A stretch of DNA of 64,000 nt from Arenicella sp964517515 (GTDB lineage: Bacteria > Pseudomonadota > Gammaproteobacteria > Arenicellales > Arenicellaceae): positions 5,822 to 69,821 of the forward strand of contig CAZFEM010000005.1 of NCBI GenBank assembly GCA_964517515.1, written 5' to 3'. The position numbers and the translations under genes were made by a program. This document shows, piece by piece, positions 55,307 to 63,761 of the stretch. Under the pieces are notes generated by a model that was given only the letters and a program-made list of their open reading frames with translations, was not told the DNA's origin and did not search any database. The first letter of the stretch is position 1. Each line of letters begins with the position of its first letter.

Positions 55307-55563
55307 ATCAAAATTAACATGCCAACAATACCGGTAGTAGCAATTAAGGTATCTCGATGTTTACGGCAGCCAATAAATAAGGCGGTACAACTAGTGGGTA
55401 AAACTATCCAAAGCATTAATTTATGAAATAACTCGTCGTCGACAAAACTATTTAAGGAAATAATAGGGAGTAGTGTGATTAATATAGGCGTTAAAAGACA
55501 ATGCAATATGCAGATGCCCGATAAGGCAACACTAATTTTATCGAGTGTGGTCGATTTAATCAT
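55307..55563 (-). CDS. MerC-like membrane protein (3' end lost in gap)
   Basis: N-terminal about 85 residues: MIKSTTLDKISVALSGICIL, HCLLTPILITLLPIISLN, then a helix LMLWIVLPTSCTALFIGCRKH. The CxxxxC-type segment (GICILHC) in the first helix and the loop resemble MerC mercury transporters and MerC-like proteins of unknown substrate. It has at least three membrane helices. The rest is not in the assembly. Confidence 0.7.
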
Positions 55564-55681
55564 CAGAGGTGAGGTAGGTGACTTAACAGTTGGCGTTATA
55601 GTATAACATCAACTTGGTTTTTCCAAGGTTATCAAATACTTCTAATTAGAGGAATTCGCAGTTGCTAGTGTGTAGGGTGAG

Positions 55682-56242
55682 CTAGTTAGAAACTACTTGA
55701 TATCCCTCTTTGCCTATATCGGTAGAGTATTGAGGGACTTTTGAGAAAAGAGTTGTGTCGTAACCATTTTCGTTAAAAACAAGCATCGCTTGTGCGTAGC
55801 TTTGAGTGCTGATCGATTTTGTGCGTGCCATAACCCAGCCATATTTTCGCGATTGATGGCCAAGCAAGACGATTTGATAATCATCATCGACATCTAAAAC
55901 TTCAAATTTGAAACGCATGACCCAATAAAAAATTGATTGCCATTGGGTATTGTGTTCGTTCAAACTTTTGGCTGACCCGACTAACTTATCTATCTTGTTA
56001 TTAAAACTGCCATTGCGTGACTCGAATATATCTTGATAGCTATTTGCGCCAGTTTTTAAATAAGTTGTCTTGCTACCGACTTTATTGCGTTCAGCAAAAT
56101 AGGGAATATTGCTAATTACATACCACTCACCGACAAATTCATCAGGATCAACATGTTCCTCAGTAACCAAAGGAGTATTTTTTGTGCAACCGAAAATTAA
56201 TAGGCAGGCAGTAGCTATTGAAATTAGCTTTATTAATCGCAT
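55682..56242 (-). CDS. lipocalin outer-membrane lipoprotein (Blc-like)
   Basis: Protein of 186 residues with a lipobox LLIFGC (Cys19). The lipocalin start motif EFVGEWYVISNIPYFAE, YLKTGANSYQDIFESRNGS, then YQIVLLGHQSRKYGWVMAR (the conserved YGWV segment), is complete. Bacterial lipocalins bind lipids such as lysophospholipids and are tied to membrane stress. Lone gene. Confidence 0.9.
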   Translation of the reverse strand: MRLIKLISIATACLLIFGCTKNTPLVTEEHVDPDEFVGEWYVISNIPYFAERNKVGSKTTYLKTGANSYQDIFESRNGSFNNKIDKLVGSAKSLNEHNTQWQSIFYWVMRFKFEVLDVDDDYQIVLLGHQSRKYGWVMARTKSISTQSYAQAMLVFNENGYDTTLFSKVPQYSTDIGKEGYQVVSN

Positions 56243-56366
56243 AAAAAATGGGGTTTAATAATTGAGTTTGACCATAATAGAGAGCATGTGTTTGGTCTGT
56301 GAAGCGGTTACAATGGCAATGATTGTCAAATTTGTGTAAAGAACATCACTGTCATCTTTCTTCTTT

Positions 56367-57311
56367 ATGAATCAATACTCGCCACATCAAAGTGTCATTA
56401 ACTATAATGCTGGAGGGAGGCGTGATCGCTTACTGCTTGGGGTCTTGTTAGTGGTGTTGGGTGAGTGCTTATTAGTGATAATGGGGGCAGTTATAAAACA
56501 CATAGGTCCGCAAATGCCTTTGTCTCAAATTATGTTCTTTCGTAATTTATTGGCGTTGATATTTATTTTTCCTATGGTTTGGCGAGTCGGGTTGACGCAT
56601 TTACAAACATCTAATTCTGGCACTCATTTTCTCCGTGGTGCATTGGGTGTCAGTGCGATGTTTTGTATGTTCTATTCTTTTTCTAATATTAAGCTTAGTG
56701 AAGCGATACTACTTAAAGCAACATCACCTATTATGTTGAGTCTTATGGCATGGCTAGTGCTGCGTGAGAAATTACCGCCTCTTGCATGGTTAGCAATTTT
56801 TTTAGCGTTTTTTGGTGTTGCTATTATCGCCAATCTGGGAGAAATTGATTTAAAACTGCAGCTAGGATATCTGGCAGGAATATCAGCCGCCTTATTAGCG
56901 GCTTTGGCGAAAATAATGGTGCGTAAATTAGGTCGTACTGAACCAAGTGAAGTTATTATTTTTTATTTTGCAATTTGTGGTTCTGTTTTTACTTTGCCGT
57001 TTGCGCTTTGGCAATGGCAGGCTGTTTCGTTGGCGCAATGGGGTTTTTTAATACTCATTGCCTTGTTAGCAAGCTTTGGTCAATTATTTATTACTAAAGC
57101 ATATACAGTTGCGAGAGCCGGCAGTGTTTCAATTTTTAGTTACCTAGCTATGCCATTTGCCGCAGGACTTGGCTGGTTAGTTTGGGATGAAACTATTGAT
57201 ATACCATTAATTATTGGTTCTTTGGTTATTATTTGCGCAGGCGCTATTAGTTTTTATGCAAGCCATCGTTCAGAACGGTTTGAACGCCATCTAGACTTGA
57301 AAAATAACTAA
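56367..57311 (+). CDS. EamA-family (DMT superfamily) transporter
   Basis: Inner-membrane transporter of 314 residues with ten predicted helices in two EamA repeats (about 20-155 and 165-300). MFFRNLLALIFIFP, LKATSPIMLSLMAWLVLREK and SLVIICAGAISFYASH are typical. The substrate is unknown. No neighbouring partner gene is evident. Confidence 0.85.
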   Translation: MNQYSPHQSVINYNAGGRRDRLLLGVLLVVLGECLLVIMGAVIKHIGPQMPLSQIMFFRNLLALIFIFPMVWRVGLTHLQTSNSGTHFLRGALGVSAMFCMFYSFSNIKLSEAILLKATSPIMLSLMAWLVLREKLPPLAWLAIFLAFFGVAIIANLGEIDLKLQLGYLAGISAALLAALAKIMVRKLGRTEPSEVIIFYFAICGSVFTLPFALWQWQAVSLAQWGFLILIALLASFGQLFITKAYTVARAGSVSIFSYLAMPFAAGLGWLVWDETIDIPLIIGSLVIICAGAISFYASHRSERFERHLDLKNN

Positions 57312-57462
57312 AAACGCTGATTTTGTGACTAAATTCGTACGGCTTTGCTAATCTTTAATCTGTTTGTTTTTGATATAAAAGGATCTGCCTCATATTTGTT
57401 GATTTTTTTCATTTTATTGCTTAGACCTTGACCCTAACTTGCGGTATCATCGCGACCCATTC

Positions 57463-57508
57463 GGTGCTGAGTACATTGGATTAGTAATCCATACTCGGCA
57501 TCTTTTAT
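57463..57508 (+). terminator. attenuator- or terminator-like hairpin upstream of the EF-G gene
   Basis: GGTGCTGAGTA at 57463-57473 pairs with TACTCGGCATC (57492-57502) using two GU pairs. Inside it GGATTA/TAATCC forms a second palindrome. TTTTATT follows. It could end the transporter transcript, or attenuate fusA if transcription starts near a TATCAT at 57445. Confidence 0.45.
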
Positions 57509-57544
57509 TAGTTTCAAGAGTTTATTAATTCAATACTTAACAAC

Positions 57545-57590
57545 CGAACAATTTGATTGTTCGATCGATATTCGAAAGTTTGACTTTCGA
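57545..57590 (+). promoter_or_regulatory. twin hairpins with identical TTTGA loops in the EF-G gene leader
   Basis: CGAACAA-TTTGA-TTGTTCG (57545-57563) and TCGAAAG-TTTGA-CTTTCGA (57572-57590): two 7-bp stems with the same loop, eight bases apart, ending 15 bases before the ATG. Different stems and equal loops suggest conserved RNA structure rather than simple duplication. Confidence 0.5.
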
Positions 57591-57605
57591 GACAGAGACA
57601 CTGAT

Positions 57606-59693
57606 ATGAGCGACTTATCAAAATATAGGAATATTGGCATCTTCGCACACGTTGATGCAGGTAAAACAACGACAACTGAGCGTATCCTAAGCTTGACGGG
57701 CAAAATTCACAAAATTGGTGAAGTGCACGATGGTGAAGCAACGACTGACTTTATGGAACAAGAGCAGGAGCGTGGAATTACTATTCAATCAGCTGCTACC
57801 AGTTGTGAATGGGCTGGACACCGTATGAATATTATTGATACGCCAGGCCACGTTGACTTTACTGTTGAAGTATATCGTTCTTTAAAAGTTTTAGATGGTG
57901 GTATTGGCGTGTTTTGTGGTTCTGGCGGTGTTGAGCCTCAATCAGAGACTAACTGGCGTTATGCGAATGAGTCAGAAGTAGCACGAGTAATTTTTGTTAA
58001 TAAACTTGATCGTATGGGCGCTGATTTTTATCGTGTTGTTGATCAAGTTGAAAATGTGTTGGCTGCTAATCCATTAGTCATGGTATTGCCGATTGGTATC
58101 GAGGATGATTTCGTCGGTGTTGTTGATTTATTAGAGCGTAAATCTTATATCTGGGATGACTCTGGTGATCCAACTAAGTTTGAAGTGGGTGACGTTCCTG
58201 CCGACATGGTCGATAAAGTAGAAGAGTATCGTGAAAAATTAATCGAGACTGCCGTTGAAGCAGACGACGATGTTATGGAAGCATACTTAGAAGGCGAAGA
58301 GCCAACTATGGAGCAGCTAAAAGCCTGTATTCGAAAAGGTACGAATGAATTAGCCTTTTTCCCAACTTACTGTGGTTCTGCATTTAAGAATAAAGGTGTA
58401 CAGTTAGTGCTGAATGCAGTTGTTGATTATTTGCCTAGCCCAACAGAAGTGCCTGCACAACCGATCGTTGATGAAGAAGGTAATGAAACGGGTAAGCTTG
58501 CTAACGTTGATCCTGATGAAACATTCAAAGCACTAGCATTCAAAATTATGGATGACCGTTTTGGTGCCTTAACATTCGTGCGTATTTATTCAGGGCAATT
58601 GAATAAAGGCGACACGATTATGAATTCATTCACAGGTAAAACTGAACGTGTTGGTCGTATGGTTGAAATGCATGCGGATGATCGTATTGAACTTGATAAA
58701 GCACAAGCAGGCGATATTATCGCCATTGTTGGAATGAAAAACGTACAAACTGGTCACACCTTATGTGATCCAAAGGATGTTATTACACTTGAGCCAATGG
58801 TTTTCCCTGATCCAGTGATTTCAATGGCGGTTTTTCCTAAGGATAAAGCAGCGACTGAAAAAATGGGTATAGCTTTGGGCAAGATGGTTGCTGAAGATCC
58901 TTCTTTTATCGTTGAGACTGATCAAGAATCGGGTGAAACAATTTTAAAAGGCATGGGTGAGTTACACCTTGATATTAAAGTTGATATCTTGAAACGGACA
59001 CATGGCGTTGAATGTACCGTTGGTGCTCCGCAAGTAGCTTATCGCGAAACGATTACTCAAGAAATTGAAGATAGTTACACGCATAAAAAGCAATCAGGTG
59101 GTTCTGGTCAGTTTGGTAAAATTGATTACATCGTTGGTCCGAATGAAGCCGGTGCTGGTTTTGAATTTGAATCGAAGGTTACGGGTGGTAATGTACCTCG
59201 TGAATTCTGGCCTGCGATTGAAAAAGGCTTTAAATTATCTATGGATAAAGGTGTACTTGCGGGCTTCCCAACCGAAGACGTAAAAGTAACTCTGTTAGAC
59301 GGTGCTTTCCACGCAGTGGATTCATCAGCTGTTGCTTTTGAAATTGCTGCAAAGGGCGCATATCGCCAGTCATTACCTAAAGCGGGCGCACAAATTATTG
59401 AACCAATTATGAAAGTTGATGTGTTCTCTCCAGAAGATAATGTTGGTGATGTTATTGGTGATTTGAATCGCCGCCGCGGTATGATTAAGTCGCAAGACTT
59501 AACGCCAACGGGTGTACGAATTAAAGCGAGCATCCCACTTGCTGAAATGTTCGGTTATATCGGTGATTTGCGTACTATGACTTCTGGTCGTGGTCAGTTT
59601 TCAATGGAATTTGAAAATTATTTACCGTGTCCGCGCAATGTTGCTGAGGATGTGATTGCCGCACAAAAAGAAAAGGACGCAGCTAAAGCATAA
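57606..59693 (+). CDS. fusA: elongation factor G, second-type paralogue
   Basis: Translational GTPase of 695 residues. P-loop AHVDAGKTTTTERI (residues 14-21 for the core), GTP motifs DTPGHVDFTVEV and NKLDRMGADFYR, and the domain IV-V end LRTMTSGRGQFSMEFENYLPCP are complete. The N-terminus MSDLSKYRNIGIFAHVDAGKT and FCGSGGVEPQSETNWRYA match the EF-G form found in Vibrio, Shewanella and Pseudomonas as a second copy outside the str operon. No rpsL, rpsG or tuf is nearby. The second-copy reading is by resemblance. Confidence 0.9.
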   Translation: MSDLSKYRNIGIFAHVDAGKTTTTERILSLTGKIHKIGEVHDGEATTDFMEQEQERGITIQSAATSCEWAGHRMNIIDTPGHVDFTVEVYRSLKVLDGGIGVFCGSGGVEPQSETNWRYANESEVARVIFVNKLDRMGADFYRVVDQVENVLAANPLVMVLPIGIEDDFVGVVDLLERKSYIWDDSGDPTKFEVGDVPADMVDKVEEYREKLIETAVEADDDVMEAYLEGEEPTMEQLKACIRKGTNELAFFPTYCGSAFKNKGVQLVLNAVVDYLPSPTEVPAQPIVDEEGNETGKLANVDPDETFKALAFKIMDDRFGALTFVRIYSGQLNKGDTIMNSFTGKTERVGRMVEMHADDRIELDKAQAGDIIAIVGMKNVQTGHTLCDPKDVITLEPMVFPDPVISMAVFPKDKAATEKMGIALGKMVAEDPSFIVETDQESGETILKGMGELHLDIKVDILKRTHGVECTVGAPQVAYRETITQEIEDSYTHKKQSGGSGQFGKIDYIVGPNEAGAGFEFESKVTGGNVPREFWPAIEKGFKLSMDKGVLAGFPTEDVKVTLLDGAFHAVDSSAVAFEIAAKGAYRQSLPKAGAQIIEPIMKVDVFSPEDNVGDVIGDLNRRRGMIKSQDLTPTGVRIKASIPLAEMFGYIGDLRTMTSGRGQFSMEFENYLPCPRNVAEDVIAAQKEKDAAKA

Positions 59694-59703
59694 ATAGTTT
59701 TAT

Positions 59704-59767
59704 TGCCAGTATTGCTGGCAGTTGTCTCTTTAGAAAGTCTTACCATTTAGATGGTAAGACTTTTTTT
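59704..59767 (+). terminator. intrinsic terminators after the EF-G gene
   Basis: A first hairpin TGCCAG/CTGGCA (59704-59720) is followed by a strong one: 13-bp stem AAAGTCTTACCAT (59734-59746) and its complement (59751-59763) with loop TTAG, then a T-run to 59767. Confidence 0.9.
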
Positions 59768-59808
59768 ATTCGACCCTACTATCTTTAGTTTAATGATAGG
59801 CTAGAATT

Positions 59809-60825
59809 CTATAATGAGGGATGCTGAAAATGTAAGTTTATGTCGCAGGTTTTTGAAGTGACTGACTCGTTCAGTGTTAACTCACCGATAGTTTGCCATT
59901 GCGCGTGCGATTTTTTAGTATTGGCAGACTGCTCATAATAATTGCCTGCAACGTCAATATGATAACTCAGAGTGTTGTTTTCATAGTGTTCAGTGCGTAT
60001 TTCATCACGAAAATCACTCTTATCAACTCGTTGTTCGTTTATAGCTCTTAGTCGTAACCATCGTGGTGATATAACTGAATTTTCGTTTTGTCCGTATTCG
60101 GCAAATAAGGCGACGGGTCGATAAGAAACATCAGGGTTTTGCGAGCCAAATTCTTTATCGGCTTTTTCTAAGTCGCGACGCAAGCGTAATGCTGTTGGCA
60201 AATCACTGAGTTTTGGTAACCCACCTAAAGGTGGTTCATTATCGATAGATAAATCTAAAACGTGTTTACGTATTACGCCACCCATCGAGTGCAAAACAAA
60301 AGCATTTAAGCTGGCTTTATCACCAAGATCGTTGGGTAAAAGTTTGATAGCTAAGCCAAAGGCACGGATGTTTTTTTGTAAAGTACCACTCAGTGCTACT
60401 GATGCACGAACAATGGCAGGTGTAACACTGCCTTTAGTATATAAGCCAGTATATGGATTATTCTCGGTTATCTTCCATTGACCAACAAAACAAATACCGT
60501 TGGCATTGAGTAACTTAGGTTCAGTGGCTGATGCAATAAAGTCTGTACTACTTTCGAGAGTTCGCCGCGCCGCGTTTAATAATAAATTCTGATCAGAGCT
60601 GTCGGATTTTCCAAAAAAACTTCGTTTAACTTGATGGTTGGGTAGTTCGTTATACGGTGTTTGAAAAAGTTGTTGCTTGAGCTGCTCGAACCGTTGATTG
60701 CTTTTAGTAGAGTGATTTTCGCTATTTAATTCTTGACTAGTAGTCGATGAAGTTGCCAATAAACTAGTTAAGCAAATGATAAATAAAAGAGCGGCTCTTT
60801 TTTGAGATTTATTTATTATTTTCAA
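59809..60825 (-). CDS. exported catalase-superfamily-like protein of unknown function
   Basis: Protein of 338 residues with a signal peptide (about 1-31). The body carries a catalase-like pattern: NGICFVGQWKITENNPYTGLY, TPAIVRASVALSG, NIRAFGLAIKLLPN, and ARWLRLRA-like SPRWLRLRA. These resemble the small catalase-related proteins rather than true catalases; the usual heme-Tyr and distal His context was not recognised. A periplasmic location is expected. It is divergent from the radical SAM gene, 146 bases apart. Confidence 0.6.
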   Translation of the reverse strand: MKIINKSQKRAALLFIICLTSLLATSSTTSQELNSENHSTKSNQRFEQLKQQLFQTPYNELPNHQVKRSFFGKSDSSDQNLLLNAARRTLESSTDFIASATEPKLLNANGICFVGQWKITENNPYTGLYTKGSVTPAIVRASVALSGTLQKNIRAFGLAIKLLPNDLGDKASLNAFVLHSMGGVIRKHVLDLSIDNEPPLGGLPKLSDLPTALRLRRDLEKADKEFGSQNPDVSYRPVALFAEYGQNENSVISPRWLRLRAINEQRVDKSDFRDEIRTEHYENNTLSYHIDVAGNYYEQSANTKKSHAQWQTIGELTLNESVTSKTCDINLHFQHPSL

Positions 60826-60971
60826 TGTTTGTTATTTTTAATAGTCGTTTATTAGCTCATGATTCTGGCATTGTTTGAGAAAACATCACGATAAAATAAA
60901 AGAAACGGTAAGCTCTGTCGGTTCTTTACGTTCTCTTAATACTAACAGTATATATATTTAAATAAGTCAAA

Positions 60972-62378
60972 GTGCTTTTGACGCGACGATTAATGCTCAG
61001 CCAAATAAATAATCAGACTTTAAATTCTTTCACTAAAAGTGTACTTCTCAAAAATGCAGATGTGCGAGATTCTTGTCGATTACGAGATGAGCGTTTAGCT
61101 AAAACTGCGCAGAGAATGGGGTCAGTTTTTACTCCTAATCAAGTTTTAGGTCGCTTACAAACAATCGGGTGTGTTGCTGTTGAGATTACACAGAAATGTA
61201 ATCTTGATTGTACGCTTTGTTATTTATCTGAGAATTCGCAAGCGGTTGCTGATATTCCAATTGAAGAGGTATTTCGCCGTTTGGATGATGTGTTACACCA
61301 TTACGGATCTGGCACGCATGTACAAATTACTGGTGGTGACCCGACCCTGCGTAAACATAGCGAGCTCATTGAAATTGTTAAATATGCAAACCAGTTAGGT
61401 CTTTACACAGCATTATTTACTAATGGCATTGGTGCGTCACGAAAACTTTTATCACGCTTAGTTGCTGTTGGTTTGCGAGATGTTGCCTTTCACGTGGACA
61501 GTACGCAACGACGTAAAAATGGAGATACCGAACAATCTTTAAATGCTATCCGTGATGAATACATAAAGCGAACGGCTGGCTTGGGGTTAATGGTTATTTT
61601 TAATACCACTGTGCATCGAGGTAATTTTCACGAAATTCCGAATTTGGTTAGTTTTTTTCGTTTGCGTGCAGACAAAGTAGGTTTTGTCTCGTTTCAATTG
61701 CAAGCAGATACTGGGCGAGGTGAATGGCGACAACGTGATGTTGTGATCAGTAAGCAAACAGTTGAAAAACAAATTGAAGTTGGTTCAAGAGAAAATTTAC
61801 CTTGGGATGTGATGCAGGTTGGGCATCAAGATTGCCATAACTATTTACCGACATTGGTGATTAATAAACAAGTTCATCCCCTGGTAGAGAGTAAATCTTT
61901 TATTGCTGAATTTATGCATGATTTTGCAAACATCTGTTGGGATCGACACAAGAACAATAGCTATCTTGTTTGGCGGTTCGTTAGTGAATTAGTTAAAAAG
62001 CCGAAGTGGTGGTCGCGGTTATTGGCTTATGCAATTAATTTTATCAAGCGAGCGGGTAAAGATTTTATCAAAGCACGGGGACAAGTTAATCAGCTAACTT
62101 TTTTTGTACAAAATTTTATGGATGCTAAAGAGCTAGTACAAGAACGTGTTGATGCGTGTTCATTTATGGTGATGACCGAGCAAGGTCCAGTGTCGATGTG
62201 TAAACACAATGCAAACCGCGACGATTATATTTTGACACCGCTTGAAATTACCCGAACGGATGGTTCGAAAATTAAATATGAGCCTTTAAAAAGCTCTTTA
62301 TTAAGTAAAAATAACAGAACTGTTGGCGCTAAAAAATTAGCAAAAATTCAGATTCAAACGAATTCTTATAAGGGGTGA
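60972..62378 (+). CDS. radical SAM protein
   Basis: Enzyme of 468 residues with the SAM-binding 4Fe-4S motif C76-x3-C80-x2-C83 in QKCNLDCTLCYLS, then VQITGGDPTLRKHSELI (GGDPTL SAM-contact motif) and ALFTNGIG. The C-terminal half (about 280-468) is long and Cys/His-containing: GHQDCHNYLP, NICWDRHKNN and DACSFMVMTEQGPVSMCKHN, suggesting an extra cluster or substrate domain. The GTG at 60972 or the ATG at 60993 could start it. The next gene (DUF547) follows at once. The substrate is unknown. Confidence 0.85.
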   Translation: MLLTRRLMLSQINNQTLNSFTKSVLLKNADVRDSCRLRDERLAKTAQRMGSVFTPNQVLGRLQTIGCVAVEITQKCNLDCTLCYLSENSQAVADIPIEEVFRRLDDVLHHYGSGTHVQITGGDPTLRKHSELIEIVKYANQLGLYTALFTNGIGASRKLLSRLVAVGLRDVAFHVDSTQRRKNGDTEQSLNAIRDEYIKRTAGLGLMVIFNTTVHRGNFHEIPNLVSFFRLRADKVGFVSFQLQADTGRGEWRQRDVVISKQTVEKQIEVGSRENLPWDVMQVGHQDCHNYLPTLVINKQVHPLVESKSFIAEFMHDFANICWDRHKNNSYLVWRFVSELVKKPKWWSRLLAYAINFIKRAGKDFIKARGQVNQLTFFVQNFMDAKELVQERVDACSFMVMTEQGPVSMCKHNANRDDYILTPLEITRTDGSKIKYEPLKSSLLSKNNRTVGAKKLAKIQIQTNSYKG

Positions 62379-62383
62379 TTGAC

Positions 62384-63154
62384 ATGGTTAAACGACTTTT
62401 TTTAATTACCCTATTATCGTTTTTCACGCACACTATTTTTGCGCAAAGTACTGATAGCAACCCTTATTTACAACATTTACCACAATGGAATATTGTGTTG
62501 CAAAAGTTTGTTGATGAACAGGGGCGCATCAACTTTCAGGCACTTTTACAAGATAGCAGTGAACTTGAAACATTTGTTAGCGCAATTGAAACTGTTAGCC
62601 CAGCTGCAAATCCAGAATTATTTGATACTAGAGAGAAAGTTCTTGCCTATCATATTAATGCTTATAATGCCTTAGCGATGTGGGGTGTGATTGAACGTGA
62701 TATTCCAGCTAATTTTAGTAGCTTGCTTAAACGCGCTTCGTTTTTCAAGTTTCGTAAGGTCGTAATTGGTGGTAAAAAAACTGACCTTTATAATTACGAA
62801 AATCAGGTTATTCGACCATTAGGTGACGCGCGGATTCATTTTGTTTTAAATTGCATGGTCAAGGATTGCCCTCGGTTAAGGCGTAAGGCATTTGAAAGTG
62901 AAACGCTGAATGCTGATTTACAATCGGCAAGTATTGAATTTTTTAATCACGAAAAACATACGCAAGTCGATCATGAAGTCAAAGAGCTACAACTTTCTGG
63001 AATCATGAAGTTTTATACTAAAGACTATGTAAAGTCAGGTAAAAAACAAGATTTGTTAGGTTATGTGAATCAATTTCGAGAAAACAAAATACCCGATGAT
63101 TTTAAAGTTTCATATTTGAAATACGATTGGACGATAAATCAACAACCTTTCTAA
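62384..63154 (+). CDS. DUF547 exported protein
   Basis: Protein of 256 residues with a signal peptide (MVKRLFLITLLSFFTHTIFA). The DUF547 core is seen: KVLAYHINAYNALAMWGVI, FKFRKVVIGGKKTDLYNYEN, DARIHFVLNCMVKDCPRLRR. Starts are possible at 62375 and 62384; AGGGG with eight-base spacing favours the ATG at 62384. It directly follows the radical SAM gene and is likely co-transcribed. Function is unknown. Confidence 0.85.
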   Translation: MVKRLFLITLLSFFTHTIFAQSTDSNPYLQHLPQWNIVLQKFVDEQGRINFQALLQDSSELETFVSAIETVSPAANPELFDTREKVLAYHINAYNALAMWGVIERDIPANFSSLLKRASFFKFRKVVIGGKKTDLYNYENQVIRPLGDARIHFVLNCMVKDCPRLRRKAFESETLNADLQSASIEFFNHEKHTQVDHEVKELQLSGIMKFYTKDYVKSGKKQDLLGYVNQFRENKIPDDFKVSYLKYDWTINQQPF

Positions 63155-63420
63155 GAGCAACAGTTTCTAATTGTTTAACTATTGTCTTCGGATTAGTTGA
63201 GCTAGTTATTTAAATGCAACGGCCACAGTCATTGCCGTCTTGATACGTAAGTAATTGATCTCGCTTATAATAATTTACCTGTAATGATTGAAACGTAATT
63301 AAGAGTAAACCTTCTCTTAGTTTTTTTGACTTTTATAACCAGTTAGCTATGCTGAACTCCGCCTCAAGTCTATTGAGGGACTATAATCATTAATTTTATA
63401 AATCAAATTAGGAGATAATT

Positions 63421-63624
63421 ATGACTGTTGCACGTATTACTGAAATTTCAGCATCCTCACCTGTTAGTTTTGAAGAAGCGGCAAAAGTGGGTGTAGAACG
63501 AGCAAGTAAAACTTTAAAAAATATTACTGGTGCTTGGGTAAAAGACCAAGAGCTAGGAATTAAAGATGGTAGTGTTTCTGATTTTCGAGTTAAATTGAAA
63601 ATCACTTTTGTTCTTGAAGAATAA
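63421..63624 (+). CDS. dodecin
   Basis: Flavin-storing protein that forms hollow twelve-mers. It has 67 residues. VARITEISASSPVSFEEAAKVG and GAWVKDQELGIKDGSVSDFRVKLKITFVL match dodecins, including the Trp in GAWVKDQ that stacks on flavin. A TAGGAG site precedes the ATG. It has its own terminator. Confidence 0.93.
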   Translation: MTVARITEISASSPVSFEEAAKVGVERASKTLKNITGAWVKDQELGIKDGSVSDFRVKLKITFVLEE

Positions 63625-63645
63625 AACGATCGCTTATCAATCCAA

Positions 63646-63682
63646 AAAAAGCCGAGACATTTAATCAATGTCTCGGCTTTTT
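63646..63682. terminator. bidirectional terminator after dodecin
   Basis: Sixteen-bp perfect stem AAAAAGCCGAGACATT/AATGTCTCGGCTTTTT with loop TAATC. U-tracts on both strands serve dodecin and the convergent right-edge gene. Confidence 0.92.
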
Positions 63683-63761
63683 AAATCCCTATAAAGAAAG
63701 AAATTCACTTATAAACGAACTAAATAAAAATATAGACTTTTAAAATATTTATATAAGGAAA

